The notes under the pieces: generated by a model
Database searches by the model: none
Seen by the model: only the letters and a program-made list of their open reading frames with translations
What the model was told of the DNA's origin: nothing
From: an uncultured Tenacibaculum sp.
Lineage (GTDB): Bacteria; Bacteroidota; Bacteroidia; Flavobacteriales; Flavobacteriaceae
Length of the DNA: 64,000 nt
Reading direction: 5' to 3'
Assembly (NCBI GenBank): GCA_947497895.1
Contig: CANMIL010000005.1
Coordinates: 186,001-250,000 of the forward strand
Part shown: positions 7,851 to 16,780 of the stretch, in pieces
Layout of the letters: every line of letters starts with the position of its first letter
Numbering within the stretch: position 1 is the stretch's first letter
Position numbers and translations under genes: made by a program

Positions 7851-9143
7851 ATGAAAGGTAACTTAACGATGAAAAAACCAAAAAGACTTATTGTTGTAGG
7901 TGGTGGATTTGCTGGATTAGAACTTATAAAAAGATTGGGAAACTCTGATGAATATGAAATCATATTGGTCGATAGTAATAATTACAACTTTTTTCCCCCA
8001 CTAATTTATCAAGTATCAACAGGTTTTATGGAGCCTTCTGCTATTAGTTATCCTTTTCGGAAAATTTTAAGAAACTTAAAAAATGCTCGTTTTCGTTTAG
8101 GTTCATTAGAAAGAGTGATTCCTGAAGAAAATAAAATTGTTTTAAGCAACGGAGAATTCAGTTATGATATTTTGGTTATGGCAACTGGAACGGAATCCAA
8201 CTTCTTTGGAAACAAAAACATTGAAGAAAAAAGCTTGCCAATGAAAACAATTAGCGATGCACTATCTCTTCGTAATACTATTCTTACAAGATTAGATCAC
8301 GCAACACGTATTCAGGATAAAGAAGAAAGAAAAAAATACTTGACTTTTGTTATAGCAGGAGCGGGTCCTACAGGTGTTGAACTTTCAGGTATCTTAGCCG
8401 AAATGAAAAGTTCAATTATTATGAAAGATTACCCAGAACTCGATAAAGAAGATTTAGGTGAGATTAGTTTAATTGATGGTCAAAACTCTGTATTAGCACC
8501 AATGTCTGATGCTGCAAAAAGCTATACTTCAGCAAAGCTAAAGGAGCTTGGAGTTCAATTAATCATGAATACCTTAGTCAAAGATTTTGACGGAGAAACT
8601 GTTCAATTATCAAATGGAACAGAAATAAAATCGAAAAATCTTATTTGGGCTGCCGGGGTATCTGCGAAAACATTCCCAGGTTTTGCGGAAGAAAGTTATG
8701 GTGTTGGCAAACGTTTGAAAACGAACGGATATAACAAAGTTGTTGGCTATGATAACATTTATGCCTTAGGTGATTGTGCCATGATCAGCGATGATGAGAA
8801 TTACCCTAAAGGTCATCCGCAATTAGCTCAACCAGCCTTGCAACAAGCCGAAAATTTAGCCAAAAACTTAAATAAGCCTCAAAAAAGTTGGAAGCCTTTC
8901 AGTTATACAGACAAAGGCTCCATGGCAATTATTGGTAGAAACAAGGCCGTTTTAGATTTTCCGAATCAAAAGAGCTCTATAAAAGGTTTTAGTGCATGGT
9001 TAATTTGGATTTTTGTTCATATTATGGGACTAGTAAACTTTAAAAATAAAGTTAGAACACTGTATAATTGGTTAGGATATTATATCTACAAAGACCAATA
9101 CTTCAGAATGATTATTAAGCCAACAAAAAAAGATATTCAATAA
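7851..9143 (+). CDS. ndh: Type II NADH dehydrogenase (NDH-2) family FAD protein
   Basis: A single-polypeptide NADH:quinone oxidoreductase of the membrane surface. From the ATG at 7851 it has 430 residues; an equally acceptable ATG at 7869 gives a protein starting MKKPKRLIVVGGG. Seen motifs: the FAD dinucleotide fold VVGGGFAG at the N-terminus, the NYNFFPPLIYQVSTG segment typical of NDH-2, a second nucleotide fold FVIAGAGPTGVELSG, and the ALGDCA FAD-ribityl motif. A hydrophobic C-terminal stretch (AWLIWIFVHIMGLV) would anchor it to the membrane. A GNAT gene follows after five bases, suggesting co-transcription. Confidence 0.9.
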   Translation: MKGNLTMKKPKRLIVVGGGFAGLELIKRLGNSDEYEIILVDSNNYNFFPPLIYQVSTGFMEPSAISYPFRKILRNLKNARFRLGSLERVIPEENKIVLSNGEFSYDILVMATGTESNFFGNKNIEEKSLPMKTISDALSLRNTILTRLDHATRIQDKEERKKYLTFVIAGAGPTGVELSGILAEMKSSIIMKDYPELDKEDLGEISLIDGQNSVLAPMSDAAKSYTSAKLKELGVQLIMNTLVKDFDGETVQLSNGTEIKSKNLIWAAGVSAKTFPGFAEESYGVGKRLKTNGYNKVVGYDNIYALGDCAMISDDENYPKGHPQLAQPALQQAENLAKNLNKPQKSWKPFSYTDKGSMAIIGRNKAVLDFPNQKSSIKGFSAWLIWIFVHIMGLVNFKNKVRTLYNWLGYYIYKDQYFRMIIKPTKKDIQ

Positions 9144-9148
9144 ATTAG

Positions 9149-9655
9149 ATGAAAATCCTATTTAAGCAAATAGAAAAAGAAGGTCTTACAAAGGTTTTGG
9201 ATTTATTTAAAGAAGCTGCGGAAAAAATCAACAAAAAGAATGTTGACCATTGGCAATATTGGACGAACCCACCAAAAGAGAAAATTGAGTGGGTTAAGGC
9301 TGGTATTTCAAACAATGAATTCTACTTTATCAATAATGAAGAAGGAGAAAATATCGGTATGGTTAGAATTTTAGATGAAGATATTCTGTATTGGGGAGAA
9401 CAACCAGAAAAGGCTAAATACATACACTCATTAGTCATCAGAGAAAAATACAATGGAAAAGGATTAGGTGCTTCTATTATTCATAAAATTGAAGAACAAG
9501 CGAAAGCTTCTGGCTCAGAATTCTTGCGTTTAGATGCAGATACTAAAAACACAGGACTCTGTGGCTATTACGAAAAAATCGGTTTTCAAAAAGTTGGAAT
9601 TAAAAAAACTCCTTTATCGACAAATAACCTCTATCAGAAGTCGCTACAAGTATAA
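9149..9655 (+). CDS. GNAT family N-acetyltransferase
   Basis: A 168-residue acetyltransferase. The core of the fold is visible as IHSLVIREKYNGKGLGASII (acetyl-CoA pyrophosphate loop with R/K-x-x-G-x-G-x-A/S pattern, near residues 91-110), then an EFLRLDAD strand and GYYEKIGFQKVG near the C-terminus. The acceptor substrate is unknown. It starts five bases after the NDH-2 gene, so the two are probably one transcript; a short hairpin follows at 9701. Confidence 0.88.
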   Translation: MKILFKQIEKEGLTKVLDLFKEAAEKINKKNVDHWQYWTNPPKEKIEWVKAGISNNEFYFINNEEGENIGMVRILDEDILYWGEQPEKAKYIHSLVIREKYNGKGLGASIIHKIEEQAKASGSEFLRLDADTKNTGLCGYYEKIGFQKVGIKKTPLSTNNLYQKSLQV

Positions 9656-9700
9656 TTCTTAATAAAATTTCCGCTTTAAAATCTTTTTCATGAATACAAC

Positions 9701-9720
9701 GCAACCTTTTACAAGGTTGC
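9701..9720 (+). terminator. Short hairpin, possible weak terminator
   Basis: An 8-bp stem GCAACCTT/AAGGTTGC with a 4-base loop lies 46 bases after the GNAT stop. No T-run follows, so terminator activity is doubtful. Confidence 0.4.
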
Positions 9721-9775
9721 TCATCTTAGGTATACAACCATAGTTAAAACTACATATAACCAAGAAAACCAAATC

Positions 9776-10684
9776 ATGAAAAACAAAATCCTACTGCTAA
9801 CTATTATAGGAATTATCTTTTCCTGTAATAAAGATGAAAACATCATTAGTCCAACTCCTGCAAATCCTGAATTACTGACACTTCCCATTGTTGTACATGT
9901 TATCCATGGTGGTGAAAATATCGGTGAAGGTTCCAATCTATCTGAACAACGGATTAAAGAACAAATAAAATCTCTCAATGACGATTTTAGGAGAAAAAAG
10001 GGAACCTTAGGTGAAAATAACTCACCAATAAGTGATGACTCTTTTATTCAATTTAAACTTGCGCAACGAGATCCGAATGGAGCTCCTACTAATGGAATCA
10101 TTAGAATCAATTATTATGAAAATGATCCCGATCGAGACGAAAGCGAGCGTCCGCACGATTGGCTTCCTAGACTTGGATATTGGAATCCAGAAAAATATAT
10201 CAACGTATGGGTTTATGGAGGATTAAACCGCAATGAAGCCCTCGGATTTGCAACCATTCCTACTACAAACCTACCCGGTCTAGAAGAAGAACTAGTAGCT
10301 GTTGGTGATGGGATTATGATTAATGCTCATCACTTTGGAAAATCGGGAATAGAAGATGGAGCGCATCTAGGCAAGACCTTAACACATGAAATGGGACATT
10401 TTTTAGGATTATTCCATGTCTGGGGAAGATACGATGGTAAACATTGCCATGAACAAGATGACTATATTGAAGATACACCTCCTGTTGCTGGTCCCATTGC
10501 CAATTGCGACAATCCTCCTTTGGCTTGTGATGGGAAAATAGCTCCAGTAAGTAATTACATGAATATTACCTTAGACAAGTGTCTAAACGTATTTACCAAA
10601 GAACAAATAAAAAGAATGCGATTTGTTTTAGAAAACGCGGATAGACGAAAAAGTTTAACAACTTCTAATGTAATTGAGAGATAA
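9776..10684 (+). CDS. M43 family (pappalysin-like) zinc metalloprotease lipoprotein
   Basis: A 302-residue surface or periplasmic protease. The signal peptide ends in a lipobox IFSC with Cys17 as the lipidation site. The extended zinc motif HEMGHFLGLFH (His204, His208, His214, catalytic Glu205) is the metzincin HExxHxxGxxH pattern, and a Met-turn is seen in SNYMNIT about 60 residues later, which together define the M43 cytophagalysin/ulilysin type. No type IX sorting tail is present, fitting lipid anchoring instead. It stands alone between hairpins. Confidence 0.92.
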   Translation: MKNKILLLTIIGIIFSCNKDENIISPTPANPELLTLPIVVHVIHGGENIGEGSNLSEQRIKEQIKSLNDDFRRKKGTLGENNSPISDDSFIQFKLAQRDPNGAPTNGIIRINYYENDPDRDESERPHDWLPRLGYWNPEKYINVWVYGGLNRNEALGFATIPTTNLPGLEEELVAVGDGIMINAHHFGKSGIEDGAHLGKTLTHEMGHFLGLFHVWGRYDGKHCHEQDDYIEDTPPVAGPIANCDNPPLACDGKIAPVSNYMNITLDKCLNVFTKEQIKRMRFVLENADRRKSLTTSNVIER

Positions 10685-10735
10685 GAATTTTTAGTCAATG
10701 AATTTTGAATACAAGAAAAAGGAATTAGAAAAGCG

Positions 10736-10765
10736 ATCAGCACTATTATAGTGCTGATTTTTTTA
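10736..10765 (+). terminator. Intrinsic terminator after the M43 protease gene
   Basis: A 10-bp stem (ATCAGCACTA, loop TTA, TAGTGCTGAT) is followed at once by a run of eight T. Confidence 0.85.
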
Positions 10766-10826
10766 TTAAAAATAATTTATCTTAGAACAAACTTTGTATT
10801 TCAGTAAAGCACATTAAATCTTTTTT

Positions 10827-11564
10827 ATGAAGGACAACTTTTCTTTACGCTCTGACAATTATGCCAAATTTAGACCTAGCAATCCGTCCAATTTTTTTGA
10901 TTATTTAGATACTCTAATTATAAGTAAAGAAAATGCTTGGGACTGTGGAACTGGTAATGGTCAAGTAGCCCTTCAACTTTCAAAATCTTTTCAAAATGTT
11001 TACGCTTCTGACATAAGTCAATCACAACTCGATAACGCCTTTAAAGCAAAAAAAATACACTATAGTAAACAACCTTCCGAAAAGACTAATTTCAATAAAA
11101 ATACTTTTGATTTAATAATTGCTGCACAAGCAATACATTGGTTTGATTTCGAAAAATTTTATGATGAAGTTAAAAGAACTTCTAAAGAAAACGGAATTAT
11201 ATGCATTGTGGACTATGGAAGAGTTCAAGTATCTGAAGAAATAGATAACATAATTAATCATTTTTACACTCAGGTAATCGGAAAGTATTGGGATAAAGAA
11301 CGCAGATATATTGACAAAAACTATCAATCAATTCCGTTTCCTTTTTCGGAAATCCAAGCACCAAAATTCATCAATGAACACCTTTGGAGTTTAGAACACT
11401 TTATTGGTTATTTAAATACCTGGTCTGCTGTGAAGCACTTTATAAAGAGTAATAATTTTAACCCCGCAGAGGAAGTTGAAAAAGAGTTAAATCGATATTG
11501 GGCTAAGGATGAATTTAAAAAAATTAATTTCCCCATACTTCTTAGAATTGGTATTTCTAAATAA
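10827..11564 (+). CDS. Class I SAM-dependent methyltransferase
   Basis: A 245-residue methyltransferase of the type 11/25 group. Motif I is DCGTGNGQVALQL (near residue 40), the acidic end of strand two follows in YASDISQSQL, and IIAAQAIHWFDFEKF is the motif-IV region usual in this small-molecule methyltransferase subfamily. N-terminal FSLRSDNYAKFRPSNP is also characteristic of it. Substrate unknown. Single gene. Confidence 0.88.
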   Translation: MKDNFSLRSDNYAKFRPSNPSNFFDYLDTLIISKENAWDCGTGNGQVALQLSKSFQNVYASDISQSQLDNAFKAKKIHYSKQPSEKTNFNKNTFDLIIAAQAIHWFDFEKFYDEVKRTSKENGIICIVDYGRVQVSEEIDNIINHFYTQVIGKYWDKERRYIDKNYQSIPFPFSEIQAPKFINEHLWSLEHFIGYLNTWSAVKHFIKSNNFNPAEEVEKELNRYWAKDEFKKINFPILLRIGISK

Positions 11565-11657
11565 ATAGCAGCATAAATAATAGTAGTATGGCGGCGACGG
11601 ATACCAACAAAGCATTAAAAACGTATCTTTATAAAAATCAATAATGATACTTGAATT

Positions 11658-12704
11658 ATGACGTATAGACGATTTATTATAGTTTGCTCTTTTCTTGTTT
11701 TAATTTCTTGTAGTAGTCGACAAGAAATACAACCATCTTCCGAAAATATCCCTCCTGTTCCTGAGCAATTGAATGGTCCATATACAATTGAAGGCTCAAA
11801 ACTTCTAAAAAATGGTTCAGCAGTTCGATATAAAGGAGTGAACGCCTTGCAAACCTATGGACTTGGTAATATCGATTTAATGGATCGTTGGAATGTTGAA
11901 ATCATTCGAGAATTAATTGGTAATCTTCGAGAACAACCTATTGAAGGAAATCCAATTTTGGGAAGTGATAATGTTTGGTATCACTCTCTACAAAACATCG
12001 TAAATCAAAATAGAGCACATGATAAAATCACCATCTTATGTCCTTTTGGATGGGTAAATTCGAATGGTGAACGAACTTTATTTACTGGAATTAATCCTTC
12101 CTCTCAATCATTTTATGAAGCCTATAAAACTAAAATGGAACTTATAGCAGAACATTTCAAAAATCAACCAGACGTTTGGATTCAAATATGGAATGAACCT
12201 TATCATTGGAATAATCAAAACGATTATACTCATGAGCTCTGGTTAAATGATATGAAAGATATGGTTGATAATCTTAGATGGGTTGAGGATTTTCAAAATA
12301 TAATCATTGTTCCCGGAAACGAGCAAGGGCAGTCGGAAAGTGCTATTTTAGAAAAAGGGAACAAACTTCTAGATAACCGATATAATTTATTATTTGACAT
12401 TCATGCTTATGAAAAATGGCTAGTGAATACTAGTCAAGAACAAATTACCACAAGAATTAATCGTTTAAAAAATAATGATTACGCTGTTATTATTGGTGAA
12501 ATTGGAGTTCAAAATGTTAGTGAGGTGATGCCTGTTGAACACTTTTTAAATGCTGTAGAAGCAACAAATACTTCTACCCTAGCCTGGTTATGGAAACTGG
12601 AAAGAGGTGATAATAATGCGCTTCTTACGGAAGATGGTGAACCTAATGCTAGCAATAACAATAACTACTGGGGAAACACTTTTAAAGAGTTTTTGGAAAG
12701 GTAA
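11658..12704 (+). CDS. Glycoside hydrolase family 5-like lipoprotein (cellulase fold)
   Basis: A 348-residue glycosidase with a lipoprotein signal (lipobox LISC, Cys18). The (beta/alpha)8 retaining glycosidase residues of GH5 are visible: the acid/base Glu180 in WNEPYHW and the nucleophile Glu281 in IIGEIGV, with the usual HAYEKW histidine-tyrosine pair at residues 249-254 and a terminal TLAWLW strand. By family it would cleave a beta-1,4-linked glycan such as a glucan or mannan at the cell surface. It is a lone gene, not part of a SusC/SusD locus in this window. Confidence 0.85.
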   Translation: MTYRRFIIVCSFLVLISCSSRQEIQPSSENIPPVPEQLNGPYTIEGSKLLKNGSAVRYKGVNALQTYGLGNIDLMDRWNVEIIRELIGNLREQPIEGNPILGSDNVWYHSLQNIVNQNRAHDKITILCPFGWVNSNGERTLFTGINPSSQSFYEAYKTKMELIAEHFKNQPDVWIQIWNEPYHWNNQNDYTHELWLNDMKDMVDNLRWVEDFQNIIIVPGNEQGQSESAILEKGNKLLDNRYNLLFDIHAYEKWLVNTSQEQITTRINRLKNNDYAVIIGEIGVQNVSEVMPVEHFLNAVEATNTSTLAWLWKLERGDNNALLTEDGEPNASNNNNYWGNTFKEFLER

Positions 12705-12835
12705 TATTTTTTGTTTTGAAAACTCTTATCCTCATCTTTCTTTAAAACTCTATTTATAAAACCTTTAGCATAGCTCATATAAACAAAAGTTTATATTTTT
12801 AAATCAGAAAAGGTAATCGATGAGAATAAAATCAA

Positions 12836-13723
12836 ATGAATAAACTGTATATGAAAATTGAAAAAGCAATAGACTTCATAAATAAACAAAACCCAAAAAG
12901 TAGAATTGATCTTATAAAAATTGAAGACATAAAATCGAAACAAACCAAAGACCATTCTTCTTATCAATTTCACATCCTCAAATTTTACGCTCTGCTTTTT
13001 GTAACTCATGGTAAAGGTGAGCACTTTATTGATTTTAATTCCTACAGTTGTGAAAAAGGAACTGTCCTTTTTATTGGTAATGGCCAAGTGCACAGATTTT
13101 CTGAAACATCAAATTTGAAAGGTTTTTTACTCCCGTTTCATGATGACGCTTTTAATTTTTTAAATATCAAAAAATTAACCAACATTTTACAACTTTTCAA
13201 TAACGCGCTAATTACCCCCAAGGTACAATTAGACAATGATACCTTTTTGGGCTTAAAAAATAAATTTGAACAAATTAAAAAAGAATATTTCACTGTTAAT
13301 GATTCCCACTCTAATCAAATAATCGCGGCAGAATTATATACTATTTTTTCCATTTTACAGAGACAGATTAATACTAATCATGATATAAACACAAAATCTC
13401 AACATTTAATTAAGTTTCTTGCATTCCAAGATCTTCTCATTGTACATATTTTTAATACTTCCAAAGTTCAAGACTATGCGAAATGGCTCGGTATATCAGG
13501 AAAAACTCTTAATCATGTTATTAAAAGCATAACAAAAAAACAGGCTAAAACATATATTAATGAATATTACCTCTTACGCATAAAACGAGTCCTTATGAAC
13601 AAAGAACTCTCTATAAAAGAATGTGCTTTTCAAACCGGTTTTGAAGACCTTTCAAATTTCCATAACTTTTTTAAGCATCATATAAAACTAACTCCTGAGC
13701 AATTTCGACGTAAATACAGTTAA
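12836..13723 (+). CDS. AraC family transcriptional regulator
   Basis: A 295-residue regulator. Residues 1-150 form a cupin-like sensory domain (FYALLFVTHGKGEHFIDF, GTVLFIGNGQVHRF). The last ~95 residues carry the double helix-turn-helix of AraC, with the second motif IKECAFQTGFEDLSNFHNFFKHHIKLTPEQFRRKY. Regulators of this form usually sense a small ligand. It precedes a small membrane protein and a duplicated-domain lipoprotein on the same strand (gap 104 bases), which are possible targets. An in-frame ATG five codons later is an alternative start. Confidence 0.9.
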   Translation: MNKLYMKIEKAIDFINKQNPKSRIDLIKIEDIKSKQTKDHSSYQFHILKFYALLFVTHGKGEHFIDFNSYSCEKGTVLFIGNGQVHRFSETSNLKGFLLPFHDDAFNFLNIKKLTNILQLFNNALITPKVQLDNDTFLGLKNKFEQIKKEYFTVNDSHSNQIIAAELYTIFSILQRQINTNHDINTKSQHLIKFLAFQDLLIVHIFNTSKVQDYAKWLGISGKTLNHVIKSITKKQAKTYINEYYLLRIKRVLMNKELSIKECAFQTGFEDLSNFHNFFKHHIKLTPEQFRRKYS

Positions 13724-13827
13724 TTTCCTTTTTTTACAATTCTTAACCCCATAAATACAACTACAACAACTTAGTAGCTTCCTAATTTTACACCGTTCAA
13801 TTATAACACAAGTAATTTAGGTTAACT

Positions 13828-14241
13828 ATGTCTCAAAGTAAAAAACAACTCGTTCCCTTCTGGGTTATCATTCTTCAAGTAATTCTTACTTTAATTATGC
13901 TTGGTCAGGTTTACATGTATTTCTTCAATCATCATTTGATTACGGAATCTGGAATTGAAATAAATGGAGTTCCTACTTTAAATCTCATATACGAAATGGG
14001 AGCCAGAACCTTTGTTATGGTTATCGCATCTATTTATGTGCTTGTTACCCAAAACCCAAAACAATTTCTTGTTGTTTTAATAATGAACATTGCACGAGAA
14101 GCCCAAGAAATGATCATAGATCCTTTATTTCCAATCTTAAATGCACCTGTATCTCCTTTAACAGATTTTCTGATACATCTTGTTATTGTAATTATTGAAA
14201 TCTGGGCTCTCGTAGTTGTTTATAAATCGCAAAATAAATAA
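13828..14241 (+). CDS. Small four-helix membrane protein, unknown function
   Basis: A 137-residue protein with four predicted membrane segments, at about residues 8-28, 50-68, 73-90 and 110-130. I do not recognise a family. It lies between an AraC-type regulator and the duplicated-domain lipoprotein, whose start follows nine bases after its stop; that spacing indicates one transcript. Confidence 0.7.
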   Translation: MSQSKKQLVPFWVIILQVILTLIMLGQVYMYFFNHHLITESGIEINGVPTLNLIYEMGARTFVMVIASIYVLVTQNPKQFLVVLIMNIAREAQEMIIDPLFPILNAPVSPLTDFLIHLVIVIIEIWALVVVYKSQNK

Positions 14242-14249
14242 TTGTAAAA

Positions 14250-15428
14250 ATGAATGTTTTAAAATTAACTTTAGTCGCCATTATTGGCTCAATTTTCTTT
14301 ACATCATGCAATAATGATGATGACACTGTTCCATCTGAGGAAGTAACTTCTATTGTTGTTGAAGTAACCACTTTTAATTTGAATTCAGAAGTAGACTCAA
14401 ATTCCTTCGAGATAAGGGATACTGAGATAGAAGAAGATTTTGCTTCTCAACAACCTGGTTTTCTTAAACGTATGAGCGGTTTTGATGCCAATGGAAAATA
14501 TGTAGTAATGGTATTTTGGGAAACTTTGGCCGATGCAGATGCTTCTATTGCAGCTTTTGGATCTGATCCAAGCGTAGCCGATTACTTTGCTATGATTGAC
14601 GGAGCAACATTTAGTGCTGAGCGATATACCACCTTTGCTATTCCAAATATAGATTTTGATCTAGAATCAAAAAATGTAATAGAGGTTACTACCTTTAAAA
14701 TCAACAGTGATGTCGATGAGAATTCTTTCATTTCTAGAGACGCTGAGATTGAAAGAGATTTTGCCTCGCTTCAACCAGGTTTCATTAGAAGAACAAGTGG
14801 TGTTGATGAGAACGGTAAATATGCAGTGATTGTTTTCTGGGAGAGTCTAGAAGATGCGGATGCATCCATAGCTGCCTTTGGACAAGATCCAACTGTTGCT
14901 GATTACTTCGCAATGATCGACGGTTCTACTTTCAATGCAGAAAGATTTACAATATTTGTTCCACCTCTTCAGGAAGGGATTAATATCACCATGAGAAATA
15001 CCTTACAGGACCCTGGACAGTCAGAAGTAAGCTATCCATCACTTTTTGGACAGCCTGATAATGCCTATGATGAATTTGCCACACTTTCTAACACGGTATC
15101 TGAGTTTCCTACTGCATTATCTCAAAATGGTACACCTGCAGGAGATATAAGCGGTTTGTATGATATTAATTTAACTCAAAATAGTATTTCTTATACTGTA
15201 TTACCAGAAGTTACCGATCCTTTTTGGAGTAATGTATTTGGGCTTTTTCCTGCTGGAAAAACAGATAGATACTATTTTACTTTCTCTCAACCTCATAATG
15301 TTACTGGATTCAGCAGTAATAAAGATTGGGTAAATGTAAGAATAGACTCAGATACAGTATTGGTTGTCGAATTATCAGAAGGATACGATTTACAACCTGG
15401 TGTTTCATTTAACATTAGCCTGCATTAA
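14250..15428 (+). CDS. Lipoprotein with two tandem ABM-like repeats and an unknown C-terminal domain
   Basis: A 392-residue protein. The signal peptide ends in lipobox FTSC (Cys20), followed by an Asn/Asp-rich tether. Residues ~38-130 and ~143-234 are two copies of the same ~92-residue unit (each with VTTF, EIE.DFAS.QPGF, GKY.V.VFWE, DADASIAAFG, VADYFAMIDG). The unit looks like the dimeric alpha/beta-barrel used by antibiotic-biosynthesis monooxygenases; tandem copies could form an intramolecular dimer. Residues 235-392 form a beta-rich domain I cannot assign with certainty, possibly spondin-like. It is co-transcribed with the preceding membrane protein and closed by a strong terminator. Function unknown. 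Confidence 0.75.
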   Translation: MNVLKLTLVAIIGSIFFTSCNNDDDTVPSEEVTSIVVEVTTFNLNSEVDSNSFEIRDTEIEEDFASQQPGFLKRMSGFDANGKYVVMVFWETLADADASIAAFGSDPSVADYFAMIDGATFSAERYTTFAIPNIDFDLESKNVIEVTTFKINSDVDENSFISRDAEIERDFASLQPGFIRRTSGVDENGKYAVIVFWESLEDADASIAAFGQDPTVADYFAMIDGSTFNAERFTIFVPPLQEGINITMRNTLQDPGQSEVSYPSLFGQPDNAYDEFATLSNTVSEFPTALSQNGTPAGDISGLYDINLTQNSISYTVLPEVTDPFWSNVFGLFPAGKTDRYYFTFSQPHNVTGFSSNKDWVNVRIDSDTVLVVELSEGYDLQPGVSFNISLH

Positions 15429-15450
15429 GCGAACTTATATTTTTAGAAAT

Positions 15451-15492
15451 AAACGAAAGCGGTTTGAATTTAGATTCAAACCGCTTTCGTTT
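15451..15492 (+). terminator. Strong intrinsic terminator
   Basis: A perfect 19-bp stem (AAACGAAAGCGGTTTGAAT and complement) with a 4-base loop stands 22 bases after the lipoprotein stop. It is the most stable hairpin noted in this part of the window. Confidence 0.85.
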
Positions 15493-15627
15493 ATCAAAAC
15501 TTTAAATAATCTCTTTAACTTTAAATACTAAAATAGAAAGTCGAAAAACTGACCCTGTCAAACAAAATAAATTATATTTAGCCCTTGAAAACAATTTGTG
15601 GAACGAACTCACCAAGTCTATTAATTT

Positions 15628-16662
15628 ATGATAAACGATATTGCTAAAATCATCGTATTTTTATTGTTACTCTTAGCTGTATTTTTAATTACAGTTCCTT
15701 CTAAAAACAAAACAGCCAATTATTTTTTTGCAGCTTTCCTAGTTGTTACCTCTTTCGATTTTACAGCACTTTTTTTAAGAGATCTTTATATACATATTCC
15801 TAGTCTAAATTGTATTCGAGTTGCATCTGTTTTTTTACAAATGCCGTTGTTTTACCTCTATGTAAAAACGACCTGTTATACTAATTATTCGCTTTCACCC
15901 AAACTATTGCTTCACGGAATTCCTTTTGCTATATTTTCAATATTGTTTCTAAATATTGGACTTTCAAGCGAAACTGATTTAATTTATGAAGCTAGTGGAC
16001 AAATTCAATATTACTCTTATATCATTATAATCCTATACACTTTAAAGCAATATCGAAACAGTTATTTAGAAAATTACACTTCTGAAAATGAAACTTACAA
16101 ATGGTTAAAAACAACCACTATTTTATTTTTGATTGGTAATTCCTTAGTTGTTCTCAGAGCTTTCGTAAATCAAGATATGCTTCGTATATTGAATACTGCA
16201 ATCTTTCTTTTTGCTCTTACCATTATCTGTTGGTTTGTTTTAAAAACAATGAGAAGTCCTCATTTGTTTACTGGCATTGAAAAAGAAATAAAACCATTAC
16301 CTCAAAAAGAAACTATTGAAAAAAGTGATCAATACGATAAGGACATCAAACTTATCAACCAATTTATGAAAGAGAAAAAACCTTACCTCGACGATGCACT
16401 TACACTTCAAAAATTAGCCGAACAAATTGACATTCCTGAAAAGCGTCTTTCCTTTATTATTAACAAAGTTGTGGGTAAGCATTTTTACGATTATATTAAC
16501 TTTCATAGAATAGAAGAAGCTAAGACTCTTTTAAAAAATAAAGGCCTAAACATTCAAGAAATCATGTATGAAGTAGGTTTTAACTCTAAATCTTCGTTTA
16601 ATACTGCTTTCAAAAAAAACACCTCAACCACACCTTCAGCCTACAGAAAATCAAACACTTAA
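15628..16662 (+). CDS. Membrane-anchored AraC family regulator
   Basis: A 344-residue protein. Residues 1-215 are strongly hydrophobic with about six or seven membrane segments (the first is IIVFLLLLLAVFLITV). After a linker, residues ~245-344 form an AraC-type DNA-binding domain ending in the typical IQEIMYEVGFNSKSSFNTAFKK pattern. Such membrane-spanning AraC proteins are frequent in Flavobacteriaceae and are thought to sense an envelope or lipid signal; the signal here is unknown. It lies upstream of two serine hydrolase genes in the same direction, which are possible targets. Confidence 0.88.
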   Translation: MINDIAKIIVFLLLLLAVFLITVPSKNKTANYFFAAFLVVTSFDFTALFLRDLYIHIPSLNCIRVASVFLQMPLFYLYVKTTCYTNYSLSPKLLLHGIPFAIFSILFLNIGLSSETDLIYEASGQIQYYSYIIIILYTLKQYRNSYLENYTSENETYKWLKTTTILFLIGNSLVVLRAFVNQDMLRILNTAIFLFALTIICWFVLKTMRSPHLFTGIEKEIKPLPQKETIEKSDQYDKDIKLINQFMKEKKPYLDDALTLQKLAEQIDIPEKRLSFIINKVVGKHFYDYINFHRIEEAKTLLKNKGLNIQEIMYEVGFNSKSSFNTAFKKNTSTTPSAYRKSNT

Positions 16663-16780
16663 AAAAGTACGACTTTTATTCGAACCTTTTATTTACCATA
16701 AAAAGGTACGAGTTCCTTTACTAAAACCACTAGTCGGTTTTTAACCCGCATCTTTGACTCGAATTACAAAACATAATATC

